A stretch of DNA of 64,000 nucleotides from assembly GCA_030068075.1 (NCBI GenBank), contig CM057828.1:114441699-114505698 (forward strand), in the 5' to 3' direction. A model generated the notes under the pieces. The model saw only the letters and a list, made by a program, of their open reading frames with translations. It ran no database searches and was not told where the DNA came from. The position numbers and the translations under genes are program-made. Below are positions 21,361 to 32,110 of this stretch, piece after piece. The first letter of the stretch is position 1; each line of letters begins with the position of its first letter. This DNA comes from Paguma larvata. Lineage: Eukaryota; Chordata; Mammalia; Carnivora; Viverridae.

Positions 21361-21895
21361 TAATGGTGACAAGGGACTATGAGCATGGAACACTGGCCTG
21401 GTCATCACATACAGACCCTTAGTTTGAGACCAAGAAGGTCTATCGCCTTCTGGAGCACCCAGGGGCACAAATAGGTGAGTCCTCAATGCTTCATCAAATA
21501 CAGAAAGAGGAAGTGAATGATGATTAAACCGTGGCCAAATACAGAAGAATCCAAGTTAGTATTTAATAGAATATCCACAATTTTAGTCACTTTTGGTGCC
21601 AATATAAATTTTATTCTAAACCTCTAAATATCTTGAAATACCACCAGCTAAAGAAAGTTTTCCTATTCTCAAGAGAATGTGTCTAGAGTGGATTGACTGA
21701 TATGGCGCAGGCAAGAGACCAAGCTATCAAGAAGTGTTTATTTAACGGGAAGAAAGTAAATTCAAATGTCATGCTATTTGACGAACTATCTCGGAAAAGA
21801 AAGAGAAAAACACGTCTCTCTCTGTGATTTAAGTGAAAGTAGAGTCAATAAGTGAACTGCTTGACAGGGAGGAAAAGAAATGTACATGTGTATGC
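21361..21895. other. Unique sequence
   Basis: No repeat or exon recognised. Confidence 0.4.
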
Positions 21896-22010
21896 ATGCG
21901 TGTGAGAGAGAGAGACAGAGAGGTGGAGACAGAGAGACAGAAGGAGAAAGAGACTGAGGAAACAGGAAAATAAAAAGAGATAGAAGAGAGACTGAGGAAG
22001 ACAGGTTTAT
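21896..22010. repeat. GA-rich low-complexity tract
   Basis: Impure GAGA/GACAGAGA tract of about 115 bp without a SINE head or tail, so it is not simply a SINE remnant. It follows a purine-pyrimidine alternating GTACATGTGTATGCATGCGT at 21880-21902. Confidence 0.7.
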
Positions 22011-22079
22011 TTTCAGATTTGCAAGGTGGGAAGTAATACATTTCTCCGATTAGTAAGAGATCACACTAGATGACAATTA

Positions 22080-23420
22080 AAGTCCTTCCAACTCGGATTC
22101 CCTGCATTGCATGTCTGGAAGCTTACCGGACTCAGAAGGGAGTGGATGATTGGCAGAAATAATGACTCAGCTGCAAATGGAATCTTAATAGCAATTTTTG
22201 GTTGTCATGGCAATTTAACCTCCTTCTTAAAAAAACCCAAAGGAAGCGCACAGACAATAAGTCTCCTTGAATGCCCTTCAATTCGGCAGCAGTAGTATTG
22301 TACGCTCCACCACAGACTCGAGTCTGCTGTTTTCCTTCAGAAGTCACTGCGGAGTATGTTGGTTGACAGTCTTAAATACCGACTCACTTAAATACAAATG
22401 ACGCAGGCAGGGTCTTGCAAACAGCCCAGATGCACATGACTTTCTTTGTTGCATGTCTGTGCTTCGAGATTCCACTGCACCGACATGACGTTAAACACTA
22501 AATGAGATGTACCTAACGCAGTATGTGAAGGTAAATTTATAGTCTTCAATGGCATTCACTTGAAAAAAATAAAAGAAAGTCTGGAAATATGTTAACTGTA
22601 CGGTCAACTCGTGAACTCGGGTTAAAGACAGAATAAACCCGATAAATTATAAAGAAGAGAACAATAAAGAAAAGCAGAAATCCATTAGTAAAAATAAGAA
22701 CAGAGAGAAATGACAAAACCAAACTTATCTCCCACAACTCATTCTGAATCGGGTGGAAGATTCTCTGTGAAGAGACCTTGTTTCTCTAACTCATCTGGCG
22801 AGTCCACGATAATATAGTCAATAGGAGGGTGTGGGTGGGGTGGGAACCAAATCAGTTGCTAGTAAGAAAGTCCGACGAAACAGGCGACGGATTTGTGAAA
22901 AGTGCTTTCAAATGGCAAATGAATTTTTGAATTATGAGACTATGCTTGTTAATCTCATTAACAGAAAGAGGACACGCAGCCCAGACACTGGCCTCTGCAA
23001 GTCCCTCTGTGTCTGCCTTTCCTGGGTCAGACCCCTTTTTGAGCTGAGCACAGTTGTCACTTATGCAAATGTCACATCGCTGTTCCCCGGGGGGAGCCCC
23101 TTTTGTTGTCCCTGCCAGCTGCCAGGTGGCCTAGGTGCCTTAGCAGCAACCTTTATTTCCAGAACTGACAAAGAGGAGTGGGTAATTCGCCCGCTGGCAG
23201 ATTGGGGTCAGCGGGACCTGTTGGCTAGAAGCTCGCTGGTGATTCTGCACAGCTCATTCTTGCTCCTGTGACATTTATAGCTCTAAGCAACATTTCAGGG
23301 AACTGGAGCCCTCTTCTCATTTGGTGGATGTTTTGGGAAATTATTTTTCTGTTGCATTATCTGGAGAAAAGTGGCTGTAGTGGTCACCGACTGCCTGTCA
23401 GGTTGAGTCTCCTGTAGGGG
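22080..23420. promoter_or_regulatory. Candidate conserved non-coding block
   Basis: Non-repetitive block with balanced base use and retained CpGs. An octamer ATGCAAAT lies at 23063-23070, with E-box words (CAGCTG, CAGGTG) near 23119-23128. A 146-codon open frame (22831-23271, plus) lies in it but shows no family resemblance, signal peptide or splice context. A POU-type octamer within even-composition DNA suits an enhancer. Conservation is inferred, not shown. Confidence 0.3.
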
Positions 23421-24059
23421 AGAAACAAATCAAATGCAATTAGAAAAATTTTTTGAAGAGTATGGATTATAGCATGAGATAACCATTTCTATCTCTGGCA
23501 CAATCTATAGATCACATAGGACTCTAATAAATGCCATAGACTACAGTAAAATATACAATCCATATTCTCTTAATAAATATTATGACCATTTTTTTGGTTT
23601 CAAATATGCTTTTGGCTATGATGCATATTCCAAGATGAATCTTTATCTTTAGAGGTAACTCTTTATGAGAAAGAATAATTTGGATTTTGAAAGGCTGAAC
23701 TTAGGATATTTTATGAATTAATTATTAAGACTAAATCTAGAATGTTATTAGATATAGCATATAATTAAAACCTGAGGAAACCAAGATCCCTTAATCAAAT
23801 GTAGTCGTGCATTAAATAAGAATTTCACACCGAAGAGACCCAAACCAAGCTAATTAATAGGTAATAAGTATTGGTATTGACAGTATATACTTACAGTTTC
23901 AAACTATGGATTTTAAATGTTAGACAACACAATTAACATATTTTGATATTTTCAGATCTCTCTAGGAGAAATCAACAGTCATAATAACTAATAGGCATAA
24001 AATTCTTTTCCATAGGGGTCTAGAAAACTAACAATCCTCTCAAAAATAGAGGGTGCAAG
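23421..24059. other. Unique AT-rich sequence
   Basis: No repeat or exon recognised. Confidence 0.4.
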
Positions 24060-24516
24060 TTGACAGAGTTCAGGGCACACTACCCCAAAATATTTCACCT
24101 TGGTATACTGAATAATTCAAGCTGAAGGAATTTGAGAAATGGTTTCCCAAAGAAGGACTTTCTGATTTTTCCCCAAAGGAGGCCATAAACCACTCAAGCG
24201 AGAGGTGCTCTCTCTATATTCAGAGGAAAGATGCATCATTTTCCCCGGAACAGAGAGTAATCTGAACAACAGGCCTTGCTAAGTTTCCCATACTTACCTC
24301 ATCCTTTGTCCTGTAGTATCCTTCCACAACTTTCTAGCCTTCACCAAACTCAGCATAAAAAACACTCAGGTTCAGTGGTTTCTTTGGGTCCTCTGTCACA
24401 TAAGACTTATATTAAATACGTGTATATCCTCTTTTTTTGTTAATCTGTCTTTTGTTACAGGGGTCCCAGTCAAGAACTTCAAAGGTAGGAGAAAATAAAT
24501 TTTTCCTTCCCTACAA
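24060..24516 (+). mobile_element. Probable ERVL-type solo LTR
   Basis: Starts TGACAGAGTTCAGGGCACAC and ends TTTCCTTCCCTACA (TG...CA, about 457 bp). Inside are a promoter/polyadenylation-like zone with ATTAAATACG, then TTAATCTGTCTTTTGTTACA and CCAGTCAAGAACTTCAAAGG, an arrangement typical of old ERVL-like LTRs. No clear target-site duplication and no coding region. Confidence 0.5.
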
Positions 24517-24765
24517 TGCTTTCTAACTGCTTCCTGTTCTTCTGAAAGAAATCTATTTCCTCCATTTTCATACTGCATTTTAGTTGCTTCAGTTATTTCT
24601 CTGGAGGAAAACATTCTCCTATTTTTCAGGCTTTGTACAAACAAAAGAAAACAAAACAGATTTTCAGAGTCTCCAAAAGAATTCATATAAAAATTTCCCA
24701 TAACTATATGTATATAGCTGATGCTCATGAGATTATTATTATTTCCAAGTGGCCGAAAACATTTG
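24517..24765. other. Unique sequence
   Basis: A minus-strand open frame spans this and part of the LTR but shows no family resemblance. Confidence 0.4.
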
Positions 24766-24911
24766 GGATGGGCAGAGAGAGAAGTGGACAGAAGATCCAA
24801 AGTGGGCTCCACACTGTCAGCACAGAACCTGATGTGGGCTCAAACTCATGAACCATGAGACCATTACCTGAGCCAACATACGCTTAACCAACCGAGCTAT
24901 CCAGGCACCCC
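24766..24911 (-). mobile_element. Carnivore tRNA-Lys SINE, tail part missing
   Basis: Only the part from the GGGCAGAGAGAG stretch through the head (GAGCTATCCAGGCACCCC) is present; the A tail and polyadenylation signal are gone. GAAAACATTTG before and GGAGACATTTG after may be the target-site duplication, so the tail loss could date from insertion. Confidence 0.88.
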
Positions 24912-25208
24912 GGAGACATTTGTGTTTTATTTCACTTAGAACATGGCTAAGTGGATTTCCTTTCATCCACTTTTGCCACTCTCTACTTTCTCCAGGTGTA
25001 TCAGGGGTTCCGTTAAGATGATGAGCCTAGTGCAAGGTAGTTTATCACCCTCTTATTCCCAGAAACCAAGTTGCCCTCCCAGAAGGTTTTTCTCTATCCT
25101 TCCAGAAATGTTACATGCATGCATACCCAATTAGCATATGTGTATAAATATTCCTAATCTTTTTTCATAGAAAATAAGAAAATAACCACAAAGGTCTCCA
25201 CACTGCTC
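24912..25208. other. Unique sequence
   Basis: Nothing recognised. Confidence 0.4.
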
Positions 25209-25229
25209 TGGATCTTACTTTTCTTTTTT

Positions 25230-25455
25230 TTTTTTTTTTTTAAATTTTTAACGTTTATTTATTCTTAAGAGACACAGAGACAGAGCGTGAGCAGGAGAAG
25301 GGCAGAGAGAGAGGGAGACACAGAATCCGAAGCAGGCTCCAGGCTCTGATGAGCCATCAGCACAGAGCCCGACGTGGGGCTCGAACCCACAGACTGTGAG
25401 ATCATGACCTGAGCTGAAGTCGGCCGCTTAACCGACTGAGCCACCCAGGCGCCCC
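25230..25455 (-). mobile_element. Young carnivore tRNA-Lys SINE with perfect 21-bp duplication
   Basis: A 21-bp target site starting TGGATCTTACTTTTC is repeated without mismatch at 25209-25229 and 25456-25476. The head and box B-like region are close to consensus. A 6-base GATGAG-type insert in the central part (GGCTCTGATGAGCCATCAGC) marks a subfamily also seen at 61590. Confidence 0.97.
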
Positions 25456-25476
25456 TGGATCTTACTTTTCTTTTTT

Positions 25477-25985
25477 AATAATAGGACTTGGAATACTTTC
25501 CACATGAGTGCTTGTAGAGTTGCCTCATTCTTAAGAATAATGAAACAACTTTGTAAATTGTGGACGAGTTTCGCATATTCTTTTCTGGTATTGATGCTGT
25601 TAAGGTTTTCTGTCTCAGATGTAGTCAATATCAATAATTTATAGTTTCCTAAAGAAATTCATGCATTACATCTAGTTTTTCAAACTTATTTACATAGTAT
25701 TAACAATGTAGTCTTATATTTTTCTTAATTTTTCCTGTATTGGTAGTTATCTTTCTGTTTTCATTCGATTTATATAAACTTGGTTACTTTTTTCTTTATT
25801 AGGTAGCTAACCATTTATCTATTTAATGATTGTTTCCAATGAAATGGAACAATGAATAAATTTTTCATCATCCTTTAATTTTGTTGTAATCACCATTTTT
25901 TCCTTCCTTCTGCTTTCCTTAAGCATATCTTTTAAATTTTTTTCTAAAGCATTTTGAACTGGAAACAATGGCTGCTGTGTATTCA
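25477..25985. other. Unique T-rich sequence
   Basis: No exon recognised; may include old L1 debris. Confidence 0.4.
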
Positions 25986-26830
25986 TTCCCCACCCCCCAG
26001 CTTTATTGAGGCATAACTGACAATTGAAATTGATACATTTAAGGTGTACAAGCAGGTGATTTCATATATGATTACCACAATCAAGTTAGTTAACATACCC
26101 ATAACCTCACATAGTTACTGTGTACGTGTGTGTGTGGTGAGAACATTTAAGAGCTCCTCTCTGAGCAAATTTTGAGTAAACAATACAGTATTATTAGGTA
26201 TAGTCACCATGCTATACTTCAGATCCCCAGAACTCGTTCATTTTATAACTGAAAGTTTGTACCCTTTGACCACTCTCTCCCTGTTTCCCCCACCTTCCAG
26301 CTCTGGGAAACCACCATTCTCTCTGTTTCTCTGAGTTCAAATTTTTTAGATTCTACGTATACATGAGATTATACATTATTTGTCTTTGACTTATTTCGCT
26401 TAGGAGAAAGCCCTCAAGATTCATCCATGTTGTCCCAAATGGCAGGATTTCCTTCCTTTTCATGGCTGACTAATATTCGTTTGCATCATATACACTACAC
26501 TTTCATTCTCTGTTTATCCGTCAGTGGATACTTGGATCGTTTCCATCTCTTGGCTATTGTGAATGATTCTGCGATGGACTTGGGAGAGCAAGTATCTGAT
26601 ACCCTGATTTGGTGTCCATATGCCTGGAAGTGGAACTACTGGATCATATGGTAGTTTTAGTTTTAATTTTTTGAGGAATGTCCATACTGTTTTCCATAAT
26701 GACTGCATCAATTTACACCCCCCCCAAGAATATGTAAGTCTTCCCGTCTCTCCACACTCTCTTCAACAGCTGTCATCTCTTGCTTTTCTAATAATAGCCA
26801 TCCTAATAGATGTGAGGTGGTATCTTTCTT
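25986..26830 (-). mobile_element. Old L1 3' end (3' UTR and ORF2 end)
   Basis: Read on the minus strand, the plus-strand words AGCTTTATTGAGGCATAACT, ATTACCACAATCAAGTTAGT, AACTGAAAGTTTGTACCC and TGGATACTTGGATCGTTTCC are the reversed 3' UTR and ORF2 C-terminal region of an L1MA/MB-type element. The 5' part ends near TAATAGCCATCCTAATAGAT. Stops break ORF2. Confidence 0.85.
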
Positions 26831-27683
26831 TTTTTTTTGCATGTAGGTATTTAATACTACATATCTTCCAAGCATTTAAGATTATACATTTTCGTCTGAT
26901 ATATATTCATATGAATTTTTCTAGAAATACTGCAACTTCAATGTTCATTTCTTTGGTGCCCCAAGAGTTAAGAAACATTTGATTCCACCATTCCACCAGA
27001 ATGGATTCCATTCTGAATCCATTTTTAATTTTTTTAACATTTTATTTGTTATTGAGAGAGACAGAGAGGGAGACACAGGTGGGAGAGGATTTGGTATGGT
27101 GGTCATTGTTTTTACTACTTTCTATGCTATTTTCACTGCATTGCAATGCACTGAATGTTGTCTGTGTTGTTTCTATGTTTTATATATTATTTATGATTTG
27201 TGGACCGTATGTGGTCATTTTTGACATCATTTCATGGACAAATAGAAGGAAAGTATTTTTTGTCTTTCAGAGTAAAGAGTTGGATGTATAGCAATTAGAT
27301 GCATCTTAGTGTTCTATCTTCTATATTATTGTATCAATTAAATTATCTACATTCATTTTCAGGTTATTTTTACAAATATAATTCAGTCTCATTTTTTCCA
27401 TGTGATGCTTCAAGAGAAGTGAAGTTCATACTACTATTGTTTTTCTATCTTTCTCTAGATTTTTTGTATTTTGGCTTATGAATTTGATGCCACGATATTT
27501 GGTGCTTAATCACAAATGCGATGGAACCATTTGTCATTATATAGAACACTTTGATTCATTTAATGCCTTTTACCCTGATTCAACCCTGTTTCTTTAGATT
27601 GCAACTTTTGCTTCCTTTTTATTTGACTTTCTCTGGTATATCTTTGACAAACTTTAGTTTCTAACATTCTGAATCCATTTTTA
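26831..27683. other. AT-rich sequence, possible L1 debris, with partial SINE duplicate
   Basis: T-rich sequence that may be minus-strand L1 ORF2 remnants, without a firm match. It contains the first copy (27009-27060) of a 52-bp block repeated at 27665-27716; this copy runs a few dozen bases into a SINE-like GA stretch and then stops. Confidence 0.4.
27009..27078 (-). repeat. Partial duplicate of a SINE junction
   Basis: Fifty-two bases (CATTCTGAATCCATTTTTAA and on to GAGAGAG) are identical to 27665-27716, then ACAGAGAGGGAGACACAG matches the next SINE with the intervening GA/CATGAGCAAGG part absent. There is no tRNA head and no right-hand target-site duplication, so this is not a normal SINE insertion. 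Confidence 0.8.
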
Positions 27684-27706
27684 ATTTTTTTAACATTTTA
27701 TTTGTT

Positions 27707-27746
<40 letters not shown>

Positions 27747-27915
27747 CATGAGCAAGGAAGGGGTAGAGACAGAGAGGGAGACACAGAATCCGAAGCAGAC
27801 TCCAGGCTCTGAGTTGTCAGCACAGAGCCCAACATAGAGCTTACACTCACAAACCACAAGATCGTGACCTGAGCCAAAGTCGGACGCTTAACCAACGGAG
27901 CCACCCAAGTGATCC
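27684..27915 (-). mobile_element. Carnivore tRNA-Lys SINE
   Basis: CTGAATCCATTTTTA (27669-27683) recurs as CTGAATCTGTTTTTA (27916-27930). It has an expanded (GA)n run at 27710-27739. The head end CACCCAAGTGATCC is diverged. Confidence 0.94.
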
Positions 27916-27930
27916 CTGAATCTGTTTTTA

Positions 27931-28356
27931 AAAAGATGTGTTTTTTTATGCATCATTTTATTAACTGTTGATTTGTGATTCAAACTTAGAATCCTTTTAT
28001 TTTCTTTTATTGGGGAGTTTAGTTTATTTGTATTTTTTGATGTAGTAAATATGTACAGGCTCACTCTTAACACCTGAGGGGGCTAGTCCAAGAGTATAAA
28101 TATAGGTCTACAGGCCACGGGTCATGAATGTCATTGTTTTCATCTTCAAAAGAGCAGACCAGAGTGACTTTTTGTTGTTTCTGACTTGTGGTTTTCATAG
28201 AAATAATTCTTTTTCATTCTCATTGTTTTGATCAGTAATTAAATATTCATTTAATAAAGAAGATAAAGTTGCAGAGATTTAATTTGTTCAAATTCTGGAT
28301 TCAATAAGATCGCCTTGCTTTTTTTCTTTGTTTTGTTTCCTTTCTTTTTTTAAAAA
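27931..28356. other. Unique T-rich sequence
   Basis: No exon. Bases 28211-28255 resemble a block at 29281-29320, beyond the L1 that lies between. Confidence 0.4.
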
Positions 28357-29280
28357 AATCATTCATTCATTCGTTCACTTATTTAAATTCCAATATAGTT
28401 AACATGCAGTGTTATATTATTTCAAGTGTAAAATACAGTATTCAACATTTCCTTACATTACTCAGTGCTCATCGGAGTAAGTGGCACCTGGGTGGCTCAG
28501 TCAATGAAGCATCTGACTTTGGCTCAGGCCATGATCTCACCATTCGTGGTCGAGCCCCACATCGGGCTCTGTGCTGACAGCACTCTCCTTGCCCCTCTCC
28601 CACTCACACTCTCTGTCTCTCAAAAATAAAAATAAAAACATTAAAAAAATATTTTTTAAAGTAAGTGTACTCTTAATCCCCTTAGTCTATTTAACCCCCA
28701 CCCACCCACCTCTCTTCTGGTAACCATCAGTTTGTTCTCTGTAGTTAAGAGTCTGTTTTTTCATTTGTCTCTTTATTTTTCTTTTGTTTCTTAAATTCTA
28801 CATATGAATGAAATCATATGGTATTTATCTTTCTCTGATTGGTTTACTTTACTTAGCATTATACTCTCTAGCTCTATCCATATTGTTGCAAATGGCAAGA
28901 TTTCATTCTTTTTTATAGCTGAATAATATTCCATTGTATGCATATACCACATCTTCCTTATCTATTGACCTATCAATGGGCACTTGGGCTGCTTCCATAA
29001 TTTGGCGATTGTAGATAATGCTGCGATGAACATGGGGGGCATATATCCTTTCAAATTAGTGTTTTTGTATTCTTTGGGTAAATACTCAGTAGTGGGATTA
29101 CTGGATCATATGGTGATTCTATTTTTAGTTTTTTGAGGAGCCTTCATGCTCTTTTCCACAGTTTGTATTCCCGCCAACTGTGCATGATTGTTCCTTTTTC
29201 TCCACATTCTCGCCGACACTTGTTGTTTCTTGTGTTTTTGCTTTTAGCTATTCTTACAGGCATGAGGTGATATCTCATTT
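28357..29280 (-). mobile_element. Carnivore L1 3' end, 5'-truncated, split by a SINE
   Basis: Plus-strand reading: CCAATATAGTTAACATGCAG (3' UTR), CACCTCTCTTCTGGTAACCA, GAATAATATTCCATTGTATG, GGCACTTGGGCTGCTTCCAT, GGATTACTGGATCATATGG, and the break near GGCATGAGGTGATATCTC. These are the reversed 3' UTR and C-terminal ORF2 of a carnivore L1. Several stops are present. Confidence 0.88.
28484..28658 (+). mobile_element. Carnivore tRNA-Lys SINE inside L1
   Basis: GAGTAAGTG (28475-28483) and AAGTAAGTG (28659-28667) flank the insert. L1 sequence resumes directly with TACTCTTAATCCCC. The central GAGCCTGGAGCCTGCTT part is deleted. Confidence 0.94.
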
Positions 29281-29517
29281 CTTTTTCATTGCTTTGATCA
29301 ATAATTAAATCTTCATTATATACATAATTTATAACATCCTTTTTGAGAGTTTTATGTGGGTTATGCTTAAAGGAAGTTTGTTCACCTTCATTGTTTAGAG
29401 TTTTCAAAAATTTAAATGGAATTTCTTTCTGAAAATTTTCTATATTCTTTTCTTTTCAACTTTCTTTAATGACCTGTACTGTTGTTTTCTAATTATATCA
29501 AGAATTGTATCCTTTCA
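29281..29517. other. Unique T-rich sequence
   Basis: Begins with the block resembling 28211-28255. Confidence 0.4.
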
Positions 29518-29738
29518 GGATGCCTGGGTGACTCAGTCAGTTAGGCATCCAACTCTTTGATTTTGGCTCAGGTCAAGATCTCACAGTTCATGAGATCGAG
29601 TCCCATGATGGGCCCTGCACTGACAGTGTGGAGCCTGCTCACGAATCTCTCTCTCTCTATCTCTCTCTGCGCCCCTCCTCTGTGCTCTTTTTCTCTCAAC
29701 ATAAACAAATACATACATAAACTTAAAAAAATAAAAAT
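29518..29738 (+). mobile_element. Carnivore tRNA-Lys SINE
   Basis: AAGAATTGTATCCTTTC (29500-29516) and AAGAATTGTACACTTTC (29739-29755) form the target-site duplication. The tail ACAAATACATACATAAACTT is diverged. Confidence 0.95.
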
Positions 29739-29767
29739 AAGAATTGTACACTTTCTAAGATATTAAA

Positions 29768-29984
29768 GGGGCACCTGGGTGGCTCAGTTGGTTAAGCGTC
29801 CAACTCCTGGTTCCGGGTGGGGTCATGATCACGCGGTTCGTGGGTTCTGGTCCCACATCAGGCTGTGTGCTTGCACTGCAGAGCCTGCTTGGAGTTCTCT
29901 CCCCTCTCTCTGCCCTTTCCCCCACTCTCACTCTGTGTGCACTTTCTCTCAGAATAAATAAACTTAAAAATTAAAAAATAAAAT
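29768..29984 (+). mobile_element. Carnivore tRNA-Lys SINE, tandem neighbour
   Basis: AAGATATTAAA (29757-29767) and AAGCTATTAAA (29985-29995) flank it. It lies 30 bp from the previous SINE in the same orientation, as a separate insertion. Confidence 0.95.
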
Positions 29985-29995
29985 AAGCTATTAAA

Positions 29996-30414
29996 ACATA
30001 AAATTCAACAGTTTCAAAGTGTATAGTTTTAGCATATTTTTGTCAAAAACACGAAAAGTGAAGTAAACATTGCAAATTGAAAAAGTATCTTACTGTCCTT
30101 CTTTTAGAAAACATATTATCTATTTTCTACTTTTTCCCAGCATTAGATGTTGCTAAGGATAAACGTAAGCCCAGATTGTGTGTATGTGTGTGTGTGTGCG
30201 TGCACATGCGTGCATGCATATGTACGTGTGCATGGGTCTGTTTATCCTATGTGAATTCTAAGAATTCATCCCAATAAGTTTTCTGGGGTCTGTCTCATTG
30301 TGTATCTTTCTGGATTAGTTCCATATGGAATGCAATATGCCATTTATTATAGACTCAAAACTAATTTTGCTTATCGGAAGTTTTCTTAAATTCTATTTTA
30401 AAGTGCTTTGTAGC
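29996..30414. other. Unique sequence with microsatellite
   Basis: Contains an alternating purine-pyrimidine tract at 30176-30237. No gene seen. Confidence 0.4.
30176..30237. repeat. Impure (TG)n/(CATG) alternating tract
   Basis: TGTG, GCGTGC, CATGCG and TACGTG units alternate purine and pyrimidine over about 60 bp, a composition prone to left-handed Z-DNA. Confidence 0.85.
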
Positions 30415-30965
30415 AGTCCTTAAAGGTATCTGCAAATATTGCAATTCCCACTCTGGGTACATAGAAGCATTGAATTTCTCTTCCTATTTGATATAGTTGT
30501 GGCCCTCTGACTTGTTAGTGGCCAAGGGAATGTTTATAGAAGTGGCATGTGGTAATTCTAATGGAAATTTTTAGAGCCATTGTATGATATGCCTTTTTTA
30601 CTTCTGATTATAGAGATTTAGGACATTCCAAGTAACAGTGGATCTTTTAGCTTAGGCTCTTTCCTAAGGATGTCATGGAACAAGGCTCAGTCTGGGGTGC
30701 CTGGGTGGCTCAGTCGGTTAAGCATCTGACTCTTGATTTTGGCTCAGGTCATGATCTTGCTGTTTGTGAGATTGAGTCTTGTGTCGGGCTCTGAGCTGAC
30801 AGCATGGAGCCTGCTTGGGATTTTCTTTCTCCCTCTCTCTCTGCCCCTCCCCTGGTCTCTCTCTCAAAATAAATAAACTTAAAAAATATATTATTTTAAG
30901 CCACCAAGATTTGGGAGCATGTTGTCATTGCAGAATAACTCGGTCCATCCTGATTAATAGTTTTG
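30415..30965 (+). mobile_element. Probable MaLR-like LTR, split by a SINE
   Basis: Words in order: GACTTGTTAGTGGCCAAGGG, AATGTTTATAGAAGTGGCAT, then after the SINE TTTTAAGCCACCAAGATTTG and CAGAATAACTCGGTCCATCC. Old MaLR LTRs have this outline (CCAATGGGAATGTGAGCGG ... TTAAGCCACTGAGATTTTGG ... CATAACCTAGCCTATCCTGA). The left boundary is uncertain. Confidence 0.5.
30694..30890 (+). mobile_element. Carnivore tRNA-Lys SINE inside LTR
   Basis: Head GGGGTGCCTGGGTGGCTCAG, tail CTCAAAATAAATAAACTTAAAAAATA. It separates two parts of the surrounding LTR. Confidence 0.94.
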
Positions 30966-31334
30966 CTTTGCTCTGCTTTCTTTTGTTTTATTTTATTGTT
31001 TCTTTAACTTAAGTTTTCTTTTCTTTTCTGACATTTTTTTTCTGGTCAATGTTTTTCATCTTTTATTTCTTTTTCATTCTTTTCTTCAATTCTCATTTTC
31101 ACAAATAACACCTTATGGATTTGTTTTTTCTGATTAGTGTTCAACTTGGAATAAAGTTGAGTTTTTCCTGGACAAGGCCCTTGCTTTGTCAGGGTCATTT
31201 TCTAGTGCATGTAATTGGGTGTTTTGGCCTTTCCTTCTCCCAGGTCAGCCTAGATCAGCAGATGCAAGCCCGCTTGCTGTAGAGTCTCTTATACCCCCTA
31301 CATTGCAGATAGATTGCTTATAAAATGTAATTAT
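30966..31334. other. Unique T-rich sequence
   Basis: No repeat or exon recognised. Confidence 0.4.
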
Positions 31335-31585
31335 AGCAAATGCTTAAACAGCATGTACTTTGGGTCAGGCATCGTTCCATGCTTCACCAACATGAATTCA
31401 TTTAATTGTCGTGGAATCTCTATGGAGTAGATACTACATGAAACCCCATTTTATAGATTGTGAACTGGAGAGACCAAAACATGGTGATTTGCCCTCATGA
31501 TCGCACAGCTGGTAAGTGGAAGAGCCAGGATTCAAACCTGGGCAAGCAGGCTCTAGACTCCCCTTTCTTCATTAATATAGCACAT
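31335..31585 (-). mobile_element. MIR
   Basis: Well preserved reversed MIR: GGGTCAGGCATCGTTCCATG, ATTCATTTAATTGTCGTGG, GATCGCACAGCTGGTAAGTG, GAGCCAGGATTCAAACCTGG and CAGGCTCTAGACTCCC. The tRNA-derived 5' end lies on the right. Confidence 0.85.
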
Positions 31586-31597
31586 TTTCCCTCTCAG

Positions 31598-32110
31598 ATA
31601 TGGTGGCCACAAAGACTCTCTCCTTGACTTATCTCTAGCCAGGCTCCTCTGAGCCCTCTCCTCAACTAGACCTTAACATTGGCCTATAAAGACTGGAACA
31701 AACACTAGTTTGTAGTTTCTAATAGCTCAAGGCTGTATCCCTAGGGTGACCCTAGCCATCCTTAAAGTGCCTACCTAAGAAAACTCAAGGTTGCTAAATG
31801 AATTGTTCCAGCCAACATATGAGGAGAGGGCGCCGCCTCCCAGGATCTGTGGGAGGGTAAGAGCCTAAATTAGGTAAACAACAGTCAGCAAACCCAGGTA
31901 GGTTCCAATTGACCAAACCCTCCCTTCCTGCTTGTTGTAATTTTTCACTTCTCTGACTCTACTGAGCTCCTACTCTCCCCCTCCCATCACCTCATTCTCT
32001 AAAATGCCCCATTCTCTGAAAAATGCCCAGTCACTCTGTACAAATCAAAGTTGAATTCAGTTCATGCTTGGCTCTTGTCTTTATTACAGTAGCTATAACT
32101 GATTAAAATC
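31598..32110 (+). mobile_element. Possible solo LTR
   Basis: About 510 bp with LTR-like make-up: promoter-like TATAAAG near 31686, a GC block (GGGCGCCGCCTCCCAGG, 31829), then GGCTCTTGTCTTTATTACAG near the end. No pair of target-site repeats was found, so both identity and ends are uncertain. Confidence 0.35.

Noticed and set aside
22831..23271. 146-codon plus-strand open frame as a protein-coding gene
   Set aside because: No recognisable domain, no splice-site or promoter context, and a length that can occur by chance in 64 kb. Kept only as a test in the findings.
23520..24050. Origin of replication or matrix-attachment region
   Set aside because: AT-richness alone is no evidence and no specific motif arrangement was seen.
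24396..24812. 138-codon minus-strand open frame
   Set aside because: It runs across a probable LTR and into a SINE, and the translation resembles no family.
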